DNA from: Eumeta japonica | Lineage: Eukaryota; Arthropoda; Insecta; Lepidoptera; Psychidae | DNA length: 64,000 nucleotides | Direction of reading: 5' to 3' | Assembly: GCA_005406025.1 (NCBI GenBank) | Contig: BGZK01001330.1 | Location: 1 to 64,000 of the forward strand | In this document: positions 45,901-58,100 of the stretch, piece after piece | How positions within the stretch are numbered: position 1 is the stretch's first letter | Layout: each line of letters opens with the position of its first letter | Position numbers and translations under genes: made by a program | Notes under the pieces: generated by a model | The model's database searches: none | Seen by the model: the letters and a program-made list of their open reading frames with translations, nothing else | What the model was told of the DNA's origin: nothing

Positions 45901-48900
45901 TGTCCGGAACATTCGCACTGTCGGGACTCACAAACGATAGGTAATTACATCGTTGTTCTTTGAAATAATTCCGAATTTATGAGTCTGTTCAAGTTCAAGA
46001 GGAATAATTTTATTAAATTACAGGAATGTCGACTGCCAGTCCTACTATGACCTCGTTAAAACAAGCACAATGCTATTGTGATCCAGGATATTTCGGTATG
46101 TCTTGTATAACAGCATAGAACTGCATGCATACTAGACACATAAGGAAATATGGTAAGGCCTAATGTAAAATAACATCTATAACGCAGGAGCATCAGGCAT
46201 GTTTCCTAACTGTTCGACATTGGAGCTGGCGTGCGAGGTGGGCGTGTGCCTGAACGGCGCTACGTGCTCACTTGCCGCCGACCACTTCAACTGCACGTGC
46301 GCACCCGGTTTCAAAGGTGATGACTCGACACGACTCAGCATGAAAAATGTTGTTTTACGTCTTTTTACGAATGAAACAGTTGTTGTGATTGATGCTATTT
46401 ATGTCCCCTTTCCAAACTCATTTTGATGTATATCGATGTCCTTTTTTAAGACAAGTTTGTTTAGTGTTGTTATACTTTAATGTTTGATGCATTTCGCGTG
46501 GAGTACTTAATATTTTTATGGTAAATGAAATGGTTGTGCATGTCTTCGATGTTCATCGTCGCCATTATCATCGTGATTGTGCTGCTTACCGTTAACGCTT
46601 GTCACTCGCTGTGTCGCGGAGGTAGGCGCCTACTGCGAACTGGCGGCCGGCAAGGCGCTCTCGGAGTTGAAGACTGCGGAGCGCTGTGCAGATGCGCCCT
46701 GTATGCACGCCCGCTCCTGCGCAGACCTCGTGAGTGTTTGGCTTCCATATTATTGTTTTGTTTATTTCATTTGTATTTTCATTAAAGTCAATTAATATAT
46801 GCAACTGATTACGTAGATTAAGAAAAATACGAGAGTAATATTTGTAGACCAATATGAAATATTCTGTAAATGTTCCGTTTGCGATTTATTTTTCTTTCGT
46901 GAGTAAATATTTAAATGCTCGAGCTGTATGTGGTGTATGTACCTATTCATTTATATACTAATATATTACAAAGCTTTACTTACTGCATGAGTGTGCATTA
47001 CAATTCTTAAAGGTTAGTTACAACTTATGTCATAATTATAAAAATACGAGTAAAGAAATTAAAAAAATAATATCCTAAAGATGTGCTGGCCATACCACAG
47101 TATTCTTCACCGCACTTATTCCGGGTGCTCCATCATATGGAGGGTACGCTTGCGGCTACCAGGATCGCGTCCGTCACGCCTAGGAAACTAGGCATGACGG
47201 GTGCTAGTTCTAGTTTTCACGAAGGGCGAAACGCAGCCTAAGAAGTCCGCTTCCATATTCTGATTATACATAGAGGGATACACTGTGTAGGTAGTTATTA
47301 AGTTAGAAGAAGATTATATTGCATTACAGGTTTTCTCATATTGTATATGTTCATCACTTGAAATAATACGTTTCCGCCGCTTACATGTTTTTCACACTCA
47401 ATGCACCTATGCCCTCACGAGGACATTACAGAATAGATAACAAAATTGATGGTGTCTGTGAATTGATGAAGGACAGACGATTTGATATTCTGTGCGTGAA
47501 TGAGATTAAAAGAAAAGGTAGTGATATTTATTGATCTGGTGGTGATCAGAGCCTACGAAGATGCTGGGATGTTGGCTCCATTCTATGTCAAAGATTATCT
47601 GAGTGTGTAAACTGTTACGTATTTGGGAATCCAAAACTCCTCTGGTTGCGGATTATAATTAGATTGGCGCCGATTTTTGTCTTAGTTTCATTTGTCTCAG
47701 ATATGTGCAAACTGAACAAGGAGTGAGAACAATTTTGTACTGATGTACTTTTGTACTAAGTAATTTTAATGGCTGGGCCGGTGGACAACGGGATGGGTTT
47801 GAAAAAGTTTTGACCAAGTTCGGAAATCAAGAATGATTGAGAATGTATTACAATCTCTGGGTAATAAATGTAAAGTGTCTTTAAAAAATAGACAGAGGAA
47901 TAATGATGTGAGAGAATGGTGGAGTTTGAAAGAAGTAGTGACTCGAATAGAAAAAGGTATGTTACAGTAATTTGGCCATATGGAAAGGATGAATAAAGAA
48001 ATTAGATTGACAAAAGAAATTTATGAAGTGAATGTGTGCAATAGAATGATCGGCAAGAGACGCCCTAGTAATAAAATATAATACAGACCAAATTGGTGGG
48101 GTAGTAAATGAGGACAAATTTTGACCACTCATAACTAAAACATTTTCATGAAACAATTGATGAATGTCAAAAGCAAGAGAGGTACACAAAAATCATATTG
48201 AGATATCTACGTAGTAGAATTTCTATTTAGTATAGAATTTTCACAAGCAAAGAGAAATTCATTTACAATATTTGATCAAAAACAATACATACTTTTTTTT
48301 TTCATGGAAAAAATACATTATGACAAAGGCGAATTAACTATTTTCTTAACAGATGTTTACTCTGTTAGTGATGAAAGTTACTAAATGTCAGCACAATTCT
48401 ATAAAATAATACATGAATAATATGATAATTGTACAAGAAAAAATTCAACATAATTTAAGAAGAATTTCACCTAACTAAATTAGTGCTCTTGATTTCAAAT
48501 AGCAACCTATCTGCTGTGCATGCAACTTGTATAGGTACTATAGTCATTACCAAGCAGACTCTTCAGTTGGCATGGGGATATATAAATGTTTTATCTGTAT
48601 TACAAGGGCTCATGTTTGTGTTAATGTTAAGGATGTGTCGCTTTATGTCCAGTCGCTAGGATTTCATTGCGAGTGCGAGACGGGATGGAGTGGCGTGCGC
48701 TGCGACACCGCTGCGCTTGCGCCGGCACCCGCACCGCTCTCCGCCGCCGTCGACAACTGCGCAACGTGGCCCTGTCACAACGGAGGCACATGCCGCTTGT
48801 TGCCCGACGGTTATTCCTGCCAGTGTCGACCCGGCTACGGCGGCACGCATTGCGACATTGGTCTCGACTGCCGTGCTAACGGATGCCTACCTCGACAGGT

Positions 48901-49076
48901 CAAATCAATTCTAACTCGTTACATAGATTCTGTCTATATTAAACCAAAATAATTCATCTTTAGAATGAAATACTATTAGCCTTCATTATCTAGTTATGTA
49001 ATGTTGTATTTTTGTTATTCTAAAACAAATCGTGATAACAACAAATGTGCCAATTAATGAATAAATGATTTATATA

Positions 49077-49108
<32 letters not shown>

Positions 49109-52100
49109 TGTTTAAACCATAAGATTTGCAGATTATTATCAATACTATATGAATTCCCTACTACTATTATGTATATACTAAACCTCTTTTACCAGGATGA
49201 ATACATTAAAAACACCAAATTCACAGTATACTGACTCTAGTAAAAAAAATCCTAGAAGATGCTGACATGAATAAAATGCCGTTTTCTTTAATTATACTAT
49301 GAGCAACTTGCCTCGAAAGAATTTCTCGCATATAGTAAATGTATAACGTAAGATTTTACATATTATGGAATACAATACAATCTTATGGTTATATATGTGT
49401 TTGTGCAATTTCATTGAAGAGTTCAGCTGAGATGCAACTATGAAGATGTTAAAATGTTTTGTGTGCTTAATGGGACTTAGGCATGCGTAGAACGGGGCGG
49501 AGACGCGTGGGCGTGCGAACTGGCGGCGGACTCGGCATGCGCGTCGTCGCCATGCCACAACGGCACTTGCCTCGCACTCGATAATGGCGACTTCGACTGT
49601 AGCTGCCCACCTGGATACACAGGTTCCTTTTTTTTTTCATCTTCTTTGGCAGGGAATAAGAAAACTGCACCTAGACTGTGGATGTCAAAATTGTTGTGCG
49701 CAATCCTCGTTGATGTACATTACTCCGTGTTTGCGTTGCCGAGGCAACCTCCATCAAATTTCAAATGTACATGTTAATTTTGAATCGAGGAGCATTGAAT
49801 AAATTTTCGGTATAGATATGACCCAACCTATTTTTGTCTACTTTTAAATACTGGTGATATATACTTACATAATATAAGCAGTAAAATGCCAAAAAACAAA
49901 AAAAAATATTTTGTAAATATTAAAGTGCTCGTTTTTTTCTGGGCTATACATTTTTACACATTATTCATGAATTGTCAAAAATAGAAAAAAACAACAAATA
50001 TTTTTTTTCATTGAAGAGCAGATGAACAGGCGAGCAGGTGAGGTATCAGAGAATAAATGGTCACTCTGAATAGTAGCAAATCCAGAAAAAATAGATGATG
50101 AAAAATTAGAAATTATTATTTTTTGTTTTATATATTTGATTTTATGACATTGAATTAAAGTGTAATAAAGGGGAAAATATTTTCATACTTCTTTTCATTC
50201 AAAGTTGCATAAAAAAATTGCTAATCGATTTCAGGGTTTTATCATTAACCAAATTTTAATTTGTCATTAAAGTAAATTGACAATTTTTATGGCATTCTTA
50301 TTTGACAAAGTACTCCTTGTGACGTACGAAATTAGATATTCAACTGAATAATTCCAAAGTAAACCAATTACACATTTAGGACTCTATCAACATGGATAAT
50401 ATTACATTTTTTGTAAAATTAAAGTATCGCTTTTTTATTAAATTCTCAACTATACAAGTTGAAATCTAAAAACGCATTGAAGAGGAAATGAATGTTGTTT
50501 ACAGGAAGTCTGTCACTTAATTATCTACTATTCAAAAGTGGTCAAGTGAATTTAAACATGGTAGGCAGAGCATTGGAAGATGACCATTGTGCCAGCCAGC
50601 CCAGTGGCGTAGCTAGCCTGGGTGTCACCCGGGGCGGATTTAAAGTGACACCCTAAAAATTAAAACTGTTAAGTTGCAGAAAAACATAATGATAAACAAC
50701 GTTTATATTTCGTTGTGCATTTTTTGTGAATCAAAATTTGCGGTCGGATGAACTCGGGTGTCACCCCTAAATGAGTGGCACCCGGTGCGGACCGCCCCCG
50801 CCGCCCTCCCCTAGCTACGCCACTGAGCCAGCCTGTGGAACTTTCTTCCCATTAAATTGGAGAACATTTCTTAGCAGACAGTTGAATGAAGTTTAAGTCA
50901 ATAGCTAAGACAGCTTGGCCTTTCTGTTGAAACTGTATAGTATATAATATCATTCATGACCGACATTATATGTCAAAAGTGATCATAAGATCATAGTTTT
51001 TGAAATTGAGAACCTGTCGTACAATTCATACTAAACCACAAGCAAATACTTACTATCCTCCAACCTGCTAAAAGATTTCAGAGGGAATCAATACATTGAT
51101 GATGGACCACTGTAGATGGTTGGGACAGAATGTTTTGATGAACAAAATTAAAACTACTTTTATACTGATTTATAAAAAATAACAGATCTTATAAATGCAA
51201 TACTATTAGGGATAACTATTGAAAAATAAATGAAAATTGTATTTTTTTTTTTTCATATTTATACTGAAAATTTATTGAATGCCCTTTGTAATGTAAATGG
51301 AGGACAGATGTTGCTTAAATTGTCATTTAAGTCATTGTTCCAGGGTCAAAAAGTTGTATCAGGTTTGTGTCACCTGAACGAACATCAATCGATTGCTTAT
51401 ATTTTTTACTATTTTTTAAGTATTTTTATTTTCCAAACGGACGTATGGTGGCCGAGCTATGTTGCAAAAACTTATTTTCCTATGCACGGCAAAAGCTCCG
51501 AAACTATTCCACTGCTGAGGCACACCTTCTCAATTTTTTTTATTTCAGATTGAGGAGCTTTAAGCTTAAACGCTCCACTTTAGCCTAGTGGGTCAGGGGT
51601 GGCAACAAACGTCACTAATACAGTGACAATGGTCATTAGCAATCACTACGGAAATAGCCGACAGTCTAATGTGTTGTCGAAGATTTGACGTCATTAGTTT
51701 GATTTGAATTAAAAACTCATTTTTAGTTTGCTTATATTAAGGATTTGAACCCAGTACCTTCTAATTTGAAGGTAAAATACTAACCACTCTGCCAGCCTTC
51801 AGTAGAAATGTCACATGTATACAAAAATGTTTCTGCTGAATATGTTGCAAGATTTGAAGATAACTTGTGCAATAAGACTTTCTAGGGCAACCCTTCACTA
51901 CATGCATTCCCATAAAGGTAATTAATATATTGTAGGATAAATTTCTATGATTTATTTATTTTTTAATTAAATATCATTTTAAATTCATTTTATCTATATT
52001 TTTTTTCTTGTATATAATTAAAAGTTCATTTTACATATTATTTAATGAGTCATAAATGTCACTATTGGTCAAATTATAAATGGGAGGAAATATCCAGAGA

Positions 52101-55100
52101 CTTGTAACTTAATTTAAGAAAACATGAAGATGAGCGACTAGGCAGAAAGAAGTTGAGTGTGTGCATCAAGCTATGAGCATAGCTTTATGCATGAATTTCG
52201 TGAAATATTTTAATAAAATTTCATTTATTTTAAAATGCATCAGTGCTGATGCAGAAAAAAGATTACCTATTATAAAAGTTATAATACTTGACTAGTGTTA
52301 AAATTAGGATATGCCAATGATCAATCATAATTATTTTAGAATGTTTTTAATATTCTGAGGTCTAATTTTAATTAGTACATTATTTTACATTAAGTTAAAA
52401 TTTAATTGACATACATTATATTATACCAAATTTAAAAGTGCTATAAAATGGACTTTTGAAAAATAACTTAAAAATAGTACTGAACAGATAGCTGTAAAAG
52501 TTTTTCTGATTTTTGTATTGATTTTTTTCAATGATTTAATGATTTTCGAAATAAACACTTTAAAAGAAATGAGTCTGTGTCCCATAGTAAATTGACGTTG
52601 TTCTCCTTTGTCCGAAAGGAGAAGACAGGTAATATGATCAGTGATCTCTGTGCTAATATTAAAGCATCCGTTGTTACATTCTTTATGCCATTAATAACAT
52701 ATTGATAAACATATACAAATGATTCTTAAGAATATGTAGTATCAAGACAGTTTATATTGTGCATAAAGATCATCCCAATCAAGATCAAAACAACATTGTG
52801 ATGTGCCTGATGTTCTTTGACTTCCAAGTATTTGTTATCACCATAAAATAAAGTAACCAAATATTGAATAGTATCACTTCCCAAAAAGTTATAGGTTTTT
52901 ATTACAATTTTATGTATTCTAGTAGTGTGAAAGAGGAAAATAATATTTTCATTTGTTGCAATAAAATAATCTTAAAGTTGTTCATTTGTATCTCGTTTGT
53001 ATAAAAAGTTTTGATCAGGTGCAATCAAAGGGTGACTAGGAAATTGCATTACATATATTATTTTTAACAATGTAAAAGGCCTATAAATTTCTTTGATTTA
53101 CTTTTTTAATGCAGTCCTAATAGCTGTGAACTTGGTATGATGTTCAAGTGTAAACTTGTCCAAGATTTTAAGTAAACATAAAAATTAAAGAGATTATCAA
53201 GAACTTGCATTCCCAAGGTAAGTGATATTATATTTTGAGTAGGGCTGATATGGCAAGATATTAATATATAGACGTGTTCCATATTAGATACTTGCCTATG
53301 AATGGATTTCCGCGAATTAACACCTCACACAATACAAAAGTGTTGTATTTTAATGTGCATAGGTATGTTATGAGATTTTTTCCCTAAAAATAATAAAAAA
53401 GAAAACACTACCATGCCTAGCATTCTGTTTGTATGGTTTAAAACTATCATAATAATAAAATTTATGTAACCTTTGACATGTTAATAATTTCGTTTTTTTG
53501 TTTCAAATTTGAATAGAAATGTCATATATTGTTTTCTTATCTAAAACAGTATACAACCTTCATGTTTGAACTTGTGTTGGCATCTTTAAATTTTTTTTAC
53601 ATCCTTATAGTATCACATATTTTATAAAAGTCTAAATTTTTAATTCAAACTTGTCAAGAGATATAGTGATAAGATGAATCGCTATTGAGATCACTTACTT
53701 TACAAATGTCATATATTGTAGTCATAAATTTAGTTAATTCTAATTCACTGTTATCATTTACCAAATAATAGCATATGCACTCTTATGTTATTTTTTCTAG
53801 AATCAGAAAGTCATAGGTCAATGGAGCAGCTTGAACTTGAAAATTTATATCCTAATCATTTATAGTGCAAAAAGAGAAGAAAAAGTGTGAAGGATTATAA
53901 AATTCAGAAATAATTAGCCTAAAACCATCTATAAACGATTCCGCGTCGAATGGTCGAAGTCCCATACAGATACATTCAATAGTATTTAACAGATGTCAGG
54001 CAAAGAAAAAAATGTTTTCCCATTATGTATATATGAGATATAAACACATTATTACAGAGAACATAGATATTTCTGCTATCATTCTTTCTATCAAGTGTGA
54101 TTATTAAATAGTATATCATTTTACTTGCATGTTACACAAATATGGCATATATACATAGGAGACCCGAGCAGTTATCTAGATATTCACAGGTATTTACTAT
54201 GCCATATTTATATTGCCAGTAATAAATCTAGCTACAGAAGTTTTTAGATATTTACCACCAAAGGAAATGGAATTTTGTTAGAGCTTATGGTATCTATTCA
54301 CACCTCCATCTATCACTTCACCTATTACTCTATTTTACAAATGTATGAGGTAACTAATTGATAATTTGATAGGTTGTTTATTGACATGGCATAATCACTG
54401 TAAATTAAGTGTAAACATATGTATTAAGGCTGTACTGTGTTCAAAGGCTATATTTATATAAAACTTTTATTTTGCTATCTAAATTATCTTTGCATTGCAG
54501 GGCCATATGCCCAAATTCAATGCAGATTATGGAGGTTCTGTTACGTAACATTAAATTGTGTCTCAAACTACAATAATATACCATGTAATTAACTATTTTA
54601 TTTTCTGTTTCCATATTTGAAGAAAATAAAATCCCTTATTATAAGATCCATGATTTTAATCCATTGGATTGTCTAACTTTTGCAAGCCTTTATTTTACCA
54701 ACAAGGGATAGCAAATTGGAATGTTGATAGGTTATATTGGGGTCATGGAATCCTCATAGATAATGACAGTATTAAAAAGTAACACCTGCAGTGAAATCTA
54801 AATAAGATACTCATTTATTTAATTAATTGTTTCATGGTCACTAATGCCATAATGGGATTTAGATAGAGTATTCTGTCTTAATATTAACTGTCATATGTCT
54901 CACAGTACATTTGTGTTATATACATAATTATCCACAAACTAAACTCTTGGTGTGATATGAATGACAAGTGTTTTCTAATAATAAAGAGTCAAGTAGTTAC
55001 TGTGCTATTATCACACAAGGAAAATTTAAATTCACATAGTCTTAGGACTATAGTTAATGGTAGTACTTGACAATAATTACGATACATGGGAATGACATAC

Positions 55101-58100
55101 AGTATAGTGATACACAGAAAAACTTCAAAATTTGCTACAGGTTTATATATATTTCACTCCAGGCAAAAACTGTTTAACTTATAATATAACTACATACATA
55201 AATTTCTTTTGTTCTTTACACATTCATAATGAAATTTTTCATATATAATAAATAATACAATGGATATCAATACTGTAATATTTGTTACTTTGTGAACACT
55301 CTTCCAGGCCCATATGCTGGTGTATTCTGTATACGTCTGCCTTTTAAATTGATTGCAAATGGTAACATAGAAGGGTGTCGAATATGGATGCCTCGGGCTT
55401 GCATTGTCCACGCTATCACTTTACATATTGTATCTTTTTTTGCTGTAATTGACACCCAGCCTATAGTCGATAATACTAAATCACCACAACAGACTTTAGG
55501 CCCTTCTCCATTAAACTCTAAAACTGTTGGGTGGCATTGCAGCCCTGGCCAATTACTTAATCGTTGCTTGCCACCAATAGGGACACCAAATAAGTCTGTG
55601 CCTAAGAAAGCCTCATATATTTCACAAGCATCTTCTGTTTTTGTAATAGTGATGGGAAGCTCATTTGAACAGAACACTGTGAATCGACATGCTTCGGTAC
55701 AATCAACAAAGTCTACACGAGCCAGACCGCCAATAAAGATAGTATGACCTTTGAATAAGTAATAAGTTTTGGGCTTGATGGTTTGCTTAGGGATTGCAAG
55801 AATTAACTCTTCGGTTGTTAAAAAAGATAAAACTTGATCTGGATGAATTACTCCTGGAGTGTCATAAAACCATTTACTTTTTGCAAAAATAGGATCCCTT
55901 TCATCAATGCTTAAGGGTTTATCCTCTGACTTATTGTGCGTGAGTTCATTTAAATGTCTGGGATTGGAAAAAGTTCTTCCGATGTGGCCAATCAAAGTGC
56001 GTATAAATTTATTTTTACCTCCTAATTGATTTTTTCTTATTTCCTCTTCAAGTTTTAAAAGTTTAGCTTCAGATTTTAATCTATGAGTTCGTGTATATAT
56101 TTTCCAATCTGAGGGTCTGTTTATAGGAAACTTGAGTAAGTTCAAAGTTGTGCCTGGCCAACGACTCACTGTGGCTCTCTTTATTATATCCACTGCATGT
56201 ACTTTGCAATAGTCTGACTGTAAAAGTGCATTGAATAGTGAACTTTTACCTACATTTGTACATCCTATTAAAAATACATCACCTTTAGCTAGCCATGTTT
56301 CAAACATTGCAGTTATTAATTCTTCTACTCCATAACCTGTTTTAGCCGATATTAATGATACATGTTTTATGTTCGCATCTCTCAGTTTTGTTCTTTTGAG
56401 TTCTCTTATTAATGAATTTTCAATTCTCTTGAGATAGCCAACACTATCACCTGGTATTAAATCAACCTTATTGCCCACAATTATTATGGGTCTATTTGTT
56501 CCAATGATATCAACAATTCCTGGCCAGATAGAACATGGGAAATCTAGCAAATCTACCATCATCACAACAAGTGACTTCACATGCCTTATAGACTCTAATA
56601 ATTTCTCGTATTCTTCAGGTTCAACATTAACATCAAGAGCAATATTATATTCTTTTAAAAAATGGCATCGCTGACATTCCATTTCCTTCATTTCATTTGG
56701 GGATCTCCCTTTAAATATTTCACTTGGTAGATAACCCGGAATAGATGTGTCACTGCAATGCATGAAGGCTCCGCAACCTCCACATGTGATTGTACTGACC
56801 TTCTCATTGGGATCTGGTGTGCCATAATATTTACTCCATTCAGTAATATTCACTTCATCAGATTCATCATCTCTCCACTCACTTTCGTTAAGTTTAGTAT
56901 CATCAAAATATTCATAATTCGTCATCCATTTACCAATATTGGATCTATCAAATTGATTTTCATTCTTCAAGATGTTTTCATGGCCAACTGAAACGTTATC
57001 TCTTCCACTTAGCTGGCTAGTTTTTGCAAATGGTAAATGAAATTGCTTCTCAGGTTCAGGCTCGGTGAGACTTTCATCAATTTCTTCTTCTAATAATCTT
57101 TCTTTCTCAACAAAATATTTCAATGATATAGGTAAAGGCCTAGAAGATGCTACCTCCATCTTCTTGATTACTTCCATCTTATTTTGTTGCAGTGTTTTCA
57201 AGTGATATTTAAAGTTACCTAATGTTAATTTATCCTTTTCTAGAAGTGAATTAAATATAATTTTGTTCTGAAATTGCTCGAATAAATGTTTCAGATGCGG
57301 CTCTTGTGTTGATCTATTCTTGTGGTTTTCACATCCTGAACTTGCGTGCGCATGAACATGCTTTCGAATATATAAAATGTTTTTGTTTAGTAACCTCAAA
57401 AGTTTATTAGTTATATACATATTCATTTTAGATTTTTTCTCCAATAGTTTGATATGTAGTCGCAGTTATTAACTAATAAACCTTAACATTGTAAGAAATT
57501 TTCAAACTGTAATAGTATATTTAACTGAAAACAATTCATTTCGTAGTTGACGTTTTTAGGTTTTCGTCCGTTTCATTGACGTTTTCGCAATGTAGTGCTT
57601 ATTTTACGCGTGACAGTTGTTACATGGATACATAATCCTATCGATTAGAAATAGCGTATCGATGTTTTTTTAGTAGTTATTGTATTCTATTATGATTAAA
57701 AGTATAAATATATAATACAATGACAATAATAAGTTACACATTATTTTGGTTTTCGCTACGATTGTTTGAAGTATTGCGTTACGTTATTTGAAGGTTCGTA
57801 AAATTTTAGCATGTAGAAAAACAAAATAACCCTCGAAAAGTCATAAATAAATGGAACAAATTAAAAATATAGAAATATATTATAATAACAATAATTTTAA
57901 TTCATTAACACCTTAATTAAATATATGTATTTAATAATTATCAATGTGGAATGTATATTTCGTAATTGATTAAAATTATTTTTTTATATTTATGTTTACT
58001 AAAAGGATTATAAGGACAAACAGCAAAGTATAAGTATTTTACTGTAGGACTAATTTATACATTCACAATCACATTTTGAATTTATTATAATATTATCCGT

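Noticed and set aside
51230..51588. Overlapping frames of about 70-107 codons after the mariner remnant
   Set aside because: Phenylalanine-rich, no domain, and no continuity with the mariner reading frame.
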